Shown: in pieces, positions 51,496 to 59,285 of the stretch
Layout of the letters: every line of letters begins with the position of its first letter
How positions within the stretch are numbered: position 1 is the stretch's first letter
Origin: an uncultured Shimia sp.
GTDB lineage: Bacteria > Pseudomonadota > Alphaproteobacteria > Rhodobacterales > Rhodobacteraceae
Length of the DNA: 64,000 nucleotides
Direction: 5' to 3'
NCBI RefSeq assembly: GCF_947498095.1
Contig: NZ_CANMJE010000002.1
Span: forward strand, 496,001-560,000
Notes under the pieces: generated by a model
Told to the model about the DNA's origin: nothing
Seen by the model: the letters and a program-made list of their open reading frames with translations, nothing else
The model's database searches: none
Made by a program: the position numbers and the translations under genes

Positions 51496-52872
51496 ATGAA
51501 GGTTATTATCTGTGGCGCCGGTCAGGTTGGATGGCAGATTGCGCGCCACCTTTCGGGCGAGCGCAACGATGTCACCGTTGTTGACAACAACCCCGATCTT
51601 GTGCGCCGTGCGACGGATACACTGGACGTACAGGGGATTGCCGGTTTTGCCAGCTACCCGGATGTTCTAGACCGGGCAGGGGCCAATGATGCCGACATGA
51701 TCATTGCCGCGACCTATTCCGACGAGGTCAATATGGTGACCTGCCAGGTCGCGCACTCGGTCTTTGCCATTCCACGTAAAATTGCTCGATTGCGCAGTCA
51801 GTCTTATCTCGAAGCGATCTATTCTGACCTTTACCGGCGGGATCACATGCCCATCGATGTGGTGATTTCACCCGAGCAAGAGGTTGCAGAGGCGGCGTTA
51901 AAACGCCTGTCCGCACCGGCGGCTTTTGACACGGAAACCTTTCTGGAAGGCCGGGTTCAGATGCTTGGCCTGAAACTGGACGAAGGGTGTCCTGTGGTGA
52001 ACACGCCATTGCGTCAGTTAACCGACCTTTTCTCAACCCTACAGGCCGTTGTGGTTGGCGTGCGGCGTAAGGGTACGCTGTTTGCGCCCGAGCCGGGTGA
52101 CCAGTTGTTTGTCGACGATGAGATCTACGTGTTTACTATCCAAGAAGACATTAGTCGTACACTGGAAGTCTTTGGCAAGGATCAGAAAAAACAAGATCGA
52201 GTCTTGTTGATTGGGGGCGGGAATGTCGGTCTGATGGTCGCCCAGAAACTGGAAGCAAGCGCTACTCGGATCCGAGCCAAGGTGATTGAGCGCAGCCGCA
52301 AAGTGGCCGAGCGCGCTGCCGAAGCACTGGAACGCACCATCGTCCTTCACGGGGACGGTTTGGATGCCGCGATCCTGTCTGAGGCTGGAATTGACCGCAC
52401 AGACGCGGTGCTGGCCGTCACGGATGACGATAAGGTCAACCTCTTGGCGGCCGTACGGGCCAAGTCACGCGGCTGTCCGATGGCCGTGGCGCTGGTCAAT
52501 GACCCAACGCTGGTACCCTTGATGGGGCCATTGGGCATTGATGCCTATATCAACCCGCGCGCCACCACCGTCAGTTCGATTCTGCGTCACATCCGGCATG
52601 GTCGGGTGCGGGACGTCTATTCAATTGGCGACGCCGAGGCCGAGATCATCGAAGCCGAAGTGCTATCGACGTCCCCCATTGCAGGTCAACAGGTTCGCGA
52701 TGTCGACTTTCCCGAGGGTGTGCTGATCGGGTCCATCCTCAAAGGTGACAAGGTTTTGAAACCCAAGGGCGGCACACGCATCGAAGAGGGGGATGTCATC
52801 GCCCTGTTTGCGATGGCCAAGGACGTTCCAGAAGTTGAGCGCCTGTTGCAGGTCTCGATCGACTTCTTCTGA
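51496..52872 (+). CDS. trkA: TrkA, potassium uptake regulatory protein
   Basis: The 458-residue protein has two RCK halves, each a NAD-binding Rossmann fold followed by a TrkA-C domain. The glycine loops are CGAGQVGWQIARHL near residue 6 and IGGGNVGLMVAQ near 237. The ATG at 51496 gives exactly the E. coli length; AGAGG lies upstream. It gates TrkH, which begins 4 bases after it. Confidence 0.94.
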   Translation: MKVIICGAGQVGWQIARHLSGERNDVTVVDNNPDLVRRATDTLDVQGIAGFASYPDVLDRAGANDADMIIAATYSDEVNMVTCQVAHSVFAIPRKIARLRSQSYLEAIYSDLYRRDHMPIDVVISPEQEVAEAALKRLSAPAAFDTETFLEGRVQMLGLKLDEGCPVVNTPLRQLTDLFSTLQAVVVGVRRKGTLFAPEPGDQLFVDDEIYVFTIQEDISRTLEVFGKDQKKQDRVLLIGGGNVGLMVAQKLEASATRIRAKVIERSRKVAERAAEALERTIVLHGDGLDAAILSEAGIDRTDAVLAVTDDDKVNLLAAVRAKSRGCPMAVALVNDPTLVPLMGPLGIDAYINPRATTVSSILRHIRHGRVRDVYSIGDAEAEIIEAEVLSTSPIAGQQVRDVDFPEGVLIGSILKGDKVLKPKGGTRIEEGDVIALFAMAKDVPEVERLLQVSIDFF

Positions 52873-52876
52873 TCTG

Positions 52877-54394
52877 ATGTTCGCGCGCCTGTCCCGATTG
52901 CCCCTGTTTTTGCTGTTCTTCGGACTGGCAGGTATGGCGATGCTGGTCCCGGCTGTTTATGCCGGGGTGCTGCATGAATCGCATGAAGGGCGAGCCTTTC
53001 TATACAGCGCGATCCTTGTTCTCTTCTTCTTTGGGCTTATTGCCCTTGCGATCAGCGATACGGGCCGCGCCCCGCGCACCGTAGATTTCTTGATCTCTCT
53101 GTTCTTGGCCTTTGCCGTGTTGCCTCTTGTCCTGGCCTTGCCGTTCTGGTGGGGTCTGGCGACCACCACATACCTTAACGCCTATGTTGAGATGTTGTCG
53201 TCCTTCACCACCACCGGCGCCACGTTGTTTGACACGCCCGGCCGTCTGTCACCGCCTTTGCAGCTGTGGCGCGGTCTTGTCGGCTGGCTGGGTGGATTGT
53301 TGATGTGGATTGCGGCGGCGGCGGTCTTTGCACCCCTCAGCCTTGGCGGCTTCGAAGTCACGACCCGCGCCGACCCTGGGATTGACGAAAGCACGCAAGC
53401 GCACGTTGGGGCCGCGCATCCGATGAAGCGGTGGCAGCGTGGCTGTGTCGCCTTGGTGCCAATCTATACCGGTCTGACTGCGATGGTCTGGATCATGCTG
53501 ATGGTGCTGGGCGAAGAGGGGCTGACAGGCCTGATGCACGCCATGTCGGTGATGGCAACAAGCGGAATTTCACCAGTGGGTGGTTTGGAAAACGCCAAGG
53601 CCGGCGCGGGCGGAGAAGTGGTGTTGTTCTTGTTCATGTTGTTTGCCCTGTCGCGCACAACATTTTCCGCAGACACCGGTGCCGTTCGGCGCGAGTCAGT
53701 GCTGAAAGATCACGAATTTCGCTTGGGATTGGTCATTGTGGTGGCTGTTCCGACCTTCCTGTTCCTGCGTCACTGGGTCGGAGCTTATGAGATTGACGAC
53801 TTGCAGGACGCCACGAGTTTTGTGCGCGCGGCTTGGGGATCGGTTTTTACAGTTTTGAGTTTCCTGAGCACGACGGGCTTTGCCAGCGCCGAGTGGCAAG
53901 CGGCGCAAAACTGGTCCGGATTGAACACGCCGGGCCTGATCCTGATGGGGCTGGCCATTGTCGGAGGTGGGGTTGCGACCACGGCCGGTGGGGTCAAGCT
54001 TTTGCGTGTTTATGTGCTGTATTTGCAGGGCCTTGGCGAAATTCAGCGCCTTGTGCACCCCTCGATGGTGGTGGGCCAAAGCAAGGCCTCGCGCCGCATC
54101 CGCCAAAAGGGCGCCCAGATCGCTTGGGTGTTTTTCATGCTGTTTGCCTTGTCGTTGGCCTTTGTCACCATTGCACTGGCCGGTTTTGGAGCCAGCTTCG
54201 AGGATGCGCTGGTTATGGCGATTGCCAGCCTGACCAACACGGGCCCGCTGGTTGAGGTCGCCGCCGAGACCCCGATTGATCTGGTGTCACAGAGCAGTGG
54301 GCTGAAACTGGTCTTATGTGCGGCGATGGTTCTGGGGCGGCTAGAGACCTTGGCCATTATCGCGTTGATGTCGACTGATTTGTGGAACAGATAA
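52877..54394 (+). CDS. trkH: TrkH, potassium transporter membrane subunit
   Basis: The 505-residue protein has about ten membrane segments with four selectivity-filter-type loops, including SSFTTTGATLFD, MATSGISPVGG, FLSTTGFASAEW and SLTNTGPLVEV. With TrkA it takes up K+ coupled to protons or Na+. The ATG at 52877 lies in TGATCTGATG after the trkA stop; no strong ribosome site is visible, so coupling is likely. Confidence 0.94.
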   Translation: MFARLSRLPLFLLFFGLAGMAMLVPAVYAGVLHESHEGRAFLYSAILVLFFFGLIALAISDTGRAPRTVDFLISLFLAFAVLPLVLALPFWWGLATTTYLNAYVEMLSSFTTTGATLFDTPGRLSPPLQLWRGLVGWLGGLLMWIAAAAVFAPLSLGGFEVTTRADPGIDESTQAHVGAAHPMKRWQRGCVALVPIYTGLTAMVWIMLMVLGEEGLTGLMHAMSVMATSGISPVGGLENAKAGAGGEVVLFLFMLFALSRTTFSADTGAVRRESVLKDHEFRLGLVIVVAVPTFLFLRHWVGAYEIDDLQDATSFVRAAWGSVFTVLSFLSTTGFASAEWQAAQNWSGLNTPGLILMGLAIVGGGVATTAGGVKLLRVYVLYLQGLGEIQRLVHPSMVVGQSKASRRIRQKGAQIAWVFFMLFALSLAFVTIALAGFGASFEDALVMAIASLTNTGPLVEVAAETPIDLVSQSSGLKLVLCAAMVLGRLETLAIIALMSTDLWNR

Positions 54395-54578
54395 CCGCCA
54401 CATCGGGCTGATTTAGCGGTCGTGCTCGGCGCGTTTAGGTAATTTTGTTGCTCAAATGATGCGGTTTTCGGGGTAACGGCGGCGTGATCTCGCTTTTAGG
54501 GGTGGAAACTCTGCAGAGCGCATTACATAATCGCCTCTATTGCACCCGTGGCACCCAACAAGAACAAAGGCAAACGCG

Positions 54579-54818
54579 ATGGCTTCGGATCGACAAAATC
54601 TCCAAGACGCATTTCTAAACCACGTCCGTAAGACGAAGGTTCCTGTAACGATTTTTCTGATCAATGGTGTGAAACTTCAGGGCGTTATTACCTGGTTTGA
54701 TAACTTCTGTGTGCTTTTGCGCCGGGATGGTCAAAGCCAGCTGGTCTATAAACACGCTATTTCAACCATCATGCCGGCTCAGCCGATCAGCCTTTATGAG
54801 GGTGAAGACGCCTCTTGA
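54579..54818 (+). CDS. hfq: Hfq, RNA chaperone
   Basis: The 79-residue Sm-like protein binds sRNAs and mRNAs as a hexamer. Sm1 ([20 protein letters not shown]) and the Sm2 strand [11 protein letters not shown] are intact. AAAGG lies 9 bases before the ATG at 54579. The stop overlaps hflX by one base (TGATG). Confidence 0.96.
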   Translation: MASDRQNLQDAFLNHVRKTKVPVTIFLINGVKLQGVITWFDNFCVLLRRDGQSQLVYKHAISTIMPAQPISLYEGEDAS

Positions 54819-56089
54819 TGGAGCACGAAGCGCAGGTTACCCGAGCTTGGGTTCTGCATCCCGATATTTACGGCGCCGATCAACGGCGTGAGGCCTCTTT
54901 CGCTTTGGAAGAGGCCGTTTCGCTTGCCGATGCACTGGCCCAGCTGGAAGTTGTGGGCGCCACGGTTGTGAAGCTGCCCAAGGCCCATCCGGGCATGTTG
55001 TTTGGATCCGGTAAGATCGAAGAACTGGGCGCATTGTTCAAATCCAATGATGTTGAACTTGTCCTGATCGACGGTCCCGTCACACCTGTGCAGCAACGCA
55101 ACCTTGAAAAAGCGTGGAAAGTGAAACTGCTCGACCGGACCGGGCTGATCCTTGAGATTTTCTCGGATCGCGCGCGCACTCGCGAGGGTGTGCTGCAGGT
55201 TGAGATGGCGGCATTGTCCTATCAACGCACGCGCCTCGTGCGGGCTTGGACCCACCTTGAACGTCAAAGGGGTGGTCTGGGCTTTGTGGGCGGACCGGGT
55301 GAAACCCAGATCGAGGCCGACCGCCGCGCCATTGATGACCAACTGGTACGCCTGCGCCGGCAATTGTCCAAAGTCGTGAAAACGCGCGAGCTGCATCGAA
55401 AAGCCCGCGCCAAAGTGCCGTTCCCGATCGTGGCTCTGGTGGGTTACACCAACGCTGGGAAATCCACACTGTTCAACCATGTCACAGGCGCAGACGTTAT
55501 GGCCAAGGACATGCTGTTTGCCACGCTCGACCCGACAATGCGCGCGGTCGAGCTGCCGGACGGCCCCGAAGTGATCCTGTCAGACACGGTTGGGTTTATC
55601 AGCGATCTACCCACCGAACTGGTCGCGTCGTTCCGAGCCACCCTCGAAGAGGTGCTGGCCGCCGATCTGATCCTGCATGTGCGCGATATTGCCCATCCGG
55701 ACACAGAAATGCAGTCCGAAGATGTGCACGACATCCTGAACTCGCTTGGCGTTGGATCCAGCGCAAAAAAGATTGAAGTTTGGAACAAGATTGACCTCTT
55801 GGAACCAGAACAGGGCGAGGCTATCCGGGCGCGGGCCGACCGCGATGATGAAATCTTTGCCGTGTCCGCTGTGACTGGAGAGGGGCTCGAAGCCCTTTTT
55901 GAGGCCATTACCAAGGCTCTGGCGGCGGATAAGACCGAAGAGGTCCTGGATCTCGATTTTGCCCAAGGCAAACAGCGCGCATGGCTGTTCAAGGAAGGCG
56001 TTGTTGAAGAAGAAATCCAGGACGAGACGGGCTTTCACCTGCGGGTACGCTGGACTGCCCGCCAAGCGCGCAAGTTCGAGGGCCTGTAA
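54818..56089 (+). CDS. hflX: HflX, ribosome-associated GTPase
   Basis: The 423-residue GTPase has the N-terminal HflX domain with GPGETQIEADRRAI near residue 166, then the G domain with G1 GYTNAGKST near 208, G3 DTVGF and G4 NKID. It splits stalled or heat-damaged ribosomes. Conserved hfq-hflX order. The ATG at 54818 shares one base with the hfq stop; the TTG 3 bases before it is less likely. Confidence 0.95.
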   Translation: MEHEAQVTRAWVLHPDIYGADQRREASFALEEAVSLADALAQLEVVGATVVKLPKAHPGMLFGSGKIEELGALFKSNDVELVLIDGPVTPVQQRNLEKAWKVKLLDRTGLILEIFSDRARTREGVLQVEMAALSYQRTRLVRAWTHLERQRGGLGFVGGPGETQIEADRRAIDDQLVRLRRQLSKVVKTRELHRKARAKVPFPIVALVGYTNAGKSTLFNHVTGADVMAKDMLFATLDPTMRAVELPDGPEVILSDTVGFISDLPTELVASFRATLEEVLAADLILHVRDIAHPDTEMQSEDVHDILNSLGVGSSAKKIEVWNKIDLLEPEQGEAIRARADRDDEIFAVSAVTGEGLEALFEAITKALAADKTEEVLDLDFAQGKQRAWLFKEGVVEEEIQDETGFHLRVRWTARQARKFEGL

Positions 56090-56322
56090 GCAGCTATCGG
56101 CAATCGGGCCGGAGTTGGCCCTCAATCTGACCTCCCAAATAGCGCCCCCCCCCACACAACCCAATTGCGTATCTGATAGGTGTCCGCCGATCAGGCGGAT
56201 CGCCTGTCGCGTCGAACGGCAATAGCAATACCCCCACTCGGATCACGACGCTGCACTCACATTATGAGAACCTATCGCTTCGCAAAAAATAATACCCGAC
56301 AAAAATAATCGGATTTACATAA
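56090..56322. other. Gene-free AT-rich spacer with a nine-C tract
   Basis: No gene is seen. A GGGCC-N6-GGCCC hairpin follows hflX at 56106-56121 without a T run. Nine C in a row stand at 56145-56153. Base composition turns AT-rich from about 56280, unlike the surrounding GC-rich core, up to the iron box. Confidence 0.5.
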
Positions 56323-56339
56323 CTGACTAAATAACTCAG
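56323..56339 (+). promoter_or_regulatory. Iron-responsive box (TGA-N9-TCA type)
   Basis: CTGACTAAATAACTCAG has the TGA-N9-TCA form of the RirA IRO box or the Rhodobacterales iron-Rhodo-box (IscR), with an extra flanking C-G pair. It stands upstream of the hemP cluster, 4 bases before the first possible start codon. Confidence 0.65.
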
Positions 56340-56342
56340 GTT

Positions 56343-56546
56343 ATGGGAATTCGAGAACGACTCGCATTTTCACCATTCTGGCGGACGCAGGGCATGATGA
56401 GACAGTTAGACGGTAGAGACCGCAATAATGATCGGGACCAGCTTTGCCTCGTTGACGTGTTGACCGAGATCCCTTGGCCAAATGACTGGTGCTTTGAGAC
56501 GCTTCTCAACAGGATCGCAAACCGACAAGAGGACAAGCAGCAATGA
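56343..56546 (+). CDS. 67-residue ORF coupled to hemP, unknown
   Basis: The frame encodes up to 67 residues (50 if it starts at ATG 56394) with WRTQGMMRQLDGRDRNNDRD and an acidic middle, and a Gln-rich basic tail. Its TGA overlaps the hemP ATG as ATGA, which supports it as a gene; I recognise no domain. The start at 56343 nearly touches the iron box, so the later ATG may be more likely if the box covers the promoter. Confidence 0.42.
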   Translation: MGIRERLAFSPFWRTQGMMRQLDGRDRNNDRDQLCLVDVLTEIPWPNDWCFETLLNRIANRQEDKQQ

Positions 56547-56701
56547 GCGCGACAATTGCACAAACTCCGACCATCAGCAGTGTCCCGGCCTGGATGGCCG
56601 AAGAGTTAACCCAAGGCGGGAGCCTCGCCCAAATTCGTCTGGGAGATCAGGCATACTTCTTGCGCATCACCCGCGCAGGAAAGTTGATCCTGACAAAATG
56701 A
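56543..56701 (+). CDS. hemP: HemP, hemin uptake protein
   Basis: This 52-residue frame ends LRITRAGKLILTK, the near-invariant HemP C terminus, after the LGDQAYF strand. HemP proteins are found in heme-uptake clusters and can act as transcription activators of heme uptake (HmuP). No heme receptor or hmu genes are in the window. Its TGA overlaps the next gene as ATGA. Too short for many gene callers. Confidence 0.88.
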   Translation: MSATIAQTPTISSVPAWMAEELTQGGSLAQIRLGDQAYFLRITRAGKLILTK

Positions 56702-57171
56702 CATCCCCGGCGCAAACAAGGGGGGCAGCTCCGGTGGGGCTCGTCAGCGAGCTCGACCCGGTTGCCGAGAGTGCGGTCCGAGGACTGCGGGCCTGGTGCG
56801 ACGGTCCGGAGTCCATGCGGTCGTTCCAGAACCGCCTAGGGTATCAGGTTGGCAAGGACAACGCCGAGGCCATCGGCGACACGCTTGCCCAACTGTGCGA
56901 TCTGTGTTTCCGCCACGGGCGCAGACCTTTGGCGCGACACCATGCAGCCTGCAAATGCCTTGGGGCAGACGAAAGCTGTTTCGCGAACTTTGTCGCCGCG
57001 GCAGGTGAGGGCGCGCATGAAGACGCAATGCTAATCGCCATGCTGATTGTGCGCCCGGATTTTGCGCCCTGCATGATTGGACTTGCAGCAAACCTGGGCG
57101 CGGCCTTGCGCCTGACAACACTCACACCAAAAACGACACACAAAACAAACAACGTCATAAACCTACACTAA
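56698..57171 (+). CDS. 157-residue Cys-rich protein after hemP, unknown
   Basis: The protein is soluble and mostly helical, with cysteines at LCDLCF, ACKCLGADESC and APCMIGL, a pattern that could bind metal. The C terminus is Thr/Asn-rich and unlike the rest. I do not recognise a family. It overlaps hemP by 4 bases and stands 15 bases before the imelysin start, so it is probably an iron-regulated partner. Confidence 0.7.
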   Translation: MTSPAQTRGAAPVGLVSELDPVAESAVRGLRAWCDGPESMRSFQNRLGYQVGKDNAEAIGDTLAQLCDLCFRHGRRPLARHHAACKCLGADESCFANFVAAAGEGAHEDAMLIAMLIVRPDFAPCMIGLAANLGAALRLTTLTPKTTHKTNNVINLH

Positions 57172-57186
57172 CGGGACAGAAAACAC

Positions 57187-57540
57187 ATGAAACGTATACT
57201 CCTCGCAACCACGCTCATCGGGCTTGGCTTGGGCACGAGCGCAATGGCAGGCACCAAAGCTGATGTCTTGAGCACCTATGCCGACATTGCCGAGGCTAAG
57301 TTCGCCGACAGCCTGACCACTGCCAAAGCGCTTCAGGCTGCGGTGAACACACTTGTTGCAGAGCCAACCGAGACCAACCTGCAAGCGGCAAAGACGGCCT
57401 GGCTCGCAGCACGCGTGCCTTATCAGCAGACCGAGGTCTATCGCTTTGGAAATGCCATCGTGGATGACTGGGAAGGCAAGGTAAACGCATGGCCCCTGGA
57501 CGAAGGCCTGATCGACTATGTTGATGACGGCTATGGTGGC
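57187..57540 (+). pseudogene. Imelysin (IrpA-type), truncated
   Basis: The frame begins with a signal peptide ending SAMAG, followed by the N-terminal imelysin domain: TYADIAEAKFADSL, AAKTAWLAARVPYQQTEVYRFG, DWEGKVNAWPLDEG. Imelysin-like periplasmic or outer-membrane proteins work in iron uptake. Homology stops near GYGG at 57540, about a third of the normal 400-odd residues; the GXHXXE region is missing. The frame then reads unrelated residues (VYGRELPPC) to a stop at 57633. The rest has been lost to a deletion joining it to the next gene remnant. Confidence 0.85.
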
Positions 57541-58117
57541 CCATCAGTTTACGGGCGCGAACTACCACCTTGTCGGGCTACGCAACGAACGGCTGAAAGA
57601 GATGAACATCGAGCTTTTGCAAACAGCAGCTGAGTTTGAAACCAACCTTACGCCCAAGGGCCATCTGAACGTGCGCGTGGCCAATACCGGCCCCGGACAT
57701 GCGCTGCCCACCGGAGTGGCCGATTTCCGTCAGGTCTGGCTGGATATTACAGTGCGCGATGCGTCGGGCGCGGTGGTTCTGGAAAGCGGCAAGATGAGTG
57801 ACGCAGGTATTTTCGACCCCTCTGCACGTTTCTTCCGCAAGGTCTTTGGTGACAAATACGGCGACCCTGTTGGGTTTGTATTCTGGCGCTAAGAGAAGAT
57901 GCCGGAAGACACGAAGATACCGGCAGGCGGGCATCGAGATGAGGTCTTTGAACTGCCGGCTGACACCGCCTTTCCGATTGCGGTTGATGTAAAGCTGATG
58001 TTCCGCACCTATCCGCAGGCCGTCACGGATATCGTACGCGAGCAATACCCGGACCTGACCAACCCCGAAGCCGTTCTGATGACGCAAGTAAAGACTGAGC
58101 TGGCCCCCGGTCAGTAG
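57536..58117 (+). pseudogene. C-terminal remnant of a multiheme-cytochrome-like gene
   Basis: The remnant starts in the +1 frame relative to imelysin with AHQFTGANYHLVGLRNERLK, then NTGPGHALPTGVADFRQVWLD, a pattern from the C-terminal domain of cytochrome c554-type multiheme proteins. A TAA at 57890-57892 interrupts it (VFWR-stop-EKMPEDTKIP), and the same frame continues to 58117. Family members have a codon for an aromatic residue at this place, so a point mutation is likely. No CXXCH remains, as the heme part is gone. Confidence 0.75.
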
Positions 58118-58152
58118 TCCCGGCGCAGTGCTGCGCTGGAAACACGAAAAGG

Positions 58153-58634
58153 ATGAAGACTTTGAAACGCAACATATTGGGCGCCGCGCTAACGGCCTTG
58201 TGTCTGACATCGCTTGGGCCGCGTCTCATGCTGAAACCTATGATATCGATCAGTTGATAGACCTCTCAGCCATGACACCGGAAGAAATCTACCGCTTTGC
58301 GCCAGACTACCTGTGGATCGAACCGGGTGACTCGATCCGCTTTCTGAACTCGACCGGCAATCACACGGTGACGTCGCTTGAGGGCATGTGGCCGGAAGGG
58401 GCCGACTATATCGATATCGAACATCTACCGGAAGCCAAAGTCGTGCTGGATAAACCCGGTATCTACGGCTTTCGCTGCAAGGTGCATGGGCGCCATGGCA
58501 TGTATGCATTGGTCGTTGTGGGCACGCCAGAACCTAACATCGACCAGATCGAATACGGCAAGGTCAGCGATGTCGGCAAACAGATATTCGAGAAGTTGTT
58601 TGCCAAGATGGAAGAAGACTGGAAAGAAAAGTAA
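58153..58634 (+). pseudogene. Pseudoazurin-like cupredoxin, frameshifted
   Basis: The mature part is complete in one frame: APDYLWIEPGDSIRF, TGNHTVTS and FRCKVHGRHGM, with copper ligands His, Cys, His and Met all in place. Its signal peptide (MKTLKRNILGAALTALCL) is in another frame, from ATG 58153, and would run to a stop soon after. Reading across the GGG at 58216-58218 with one more G joins both and gives a SHA-ET cleavage site. The open frame from 58128 lacks a signal peptide. Same type of one-base loss as at 17277. Confidence 0.75.
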
Positions 58635-58671
58635 CGCGGCCAGCGACGCAACCAGTCCATCACCCGGATTT

Positions 58672-59199
58672 TCAATTGCCGGGCGTTGGTGCGCTTTCAA
58701 GGGCTTCGATGGCCTTGCGTGATCCTTTCAACCCCAGCCGCATGCGCTTAAAGCTGTCTTCGGCATAGTTGGCTTCGGATTGGTAGCGAAAGGTAATGTC
58801 TTTGCCAGATTTCATCTCTTCCAGTACATCCGCTTGCAGGCTTGGTGAAATCGGGATGCGCACCTGTGCGCTGGCGATGCCATCGCCGCCCTGATACTCG
58901 GTCATGCAGTTTTGGGCGTAGCAGCCTTCGGCAGGCAGTTCGGTAACACGGCCGTCAGAATGCGCCACCGAAACGCCCATGAAATGGATCATCGGATCGT
59001 CTGACACGCGGTAAAAGCCATAGTAAAAACCGCCTGTGTCATAGTCTCGGCCCAAGAAAACCCGTGCCACTAGGTCGCCGTTCTGCACGAGGTCCCAACC
59101 CGCCTCACCATCTGAATACGACCAGCGGTCTGAGGCGGTTTCGGCCCATAAGTTTGAAGACAATGCAAATAGAACAAATACAAGAGACAAAAATTTCAT
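58672..59199 (-). CDS. Secreted protein, unknown
   Basis: The 175-residue protein has a signal peptide (MKFLSLVFVLFALSSNLWAE) and a mature part with a pair of cysteines (GCYAQNC), a basic C-terminal segment, and no domain I can name. It resembles periplasmic proteins related to the invasion-associated locus B family, which I offer only as a guess. It is transcribed toward the pseudoazurin remnant. Confidence 0.65.
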   Translation of the reverse strand: MKFLSLVFVLFALSSNLWAETASDRWSYSDGEAGWDLVQNGDLVARVFLGRDYDTGGFYYGFYRVSDDPMIHFMGVSVAHSDGRVTELPAEGCYAQNCMTEYQGGDGIASAQVRIPISPSLQADVLEEMKSGKDITFRYQSEANYAEDSFKRMRLGLKGSRKAIEALESAPTPGN

Positions 59200-59285
59200 A
59201 AGTTTAACCCCAATCAAATCCCGTTCCCAGCATGGCGACTTAAGGCTTGGCTGACAATGGGGTCACATTTAGAGGGCTGGGATGG

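Noticed and set aside
56145-56153. Nine-C tract as a phase-variation switch
   Set aside because: It lies in a gene-free spacer and not within a frame or an obvious promoter.
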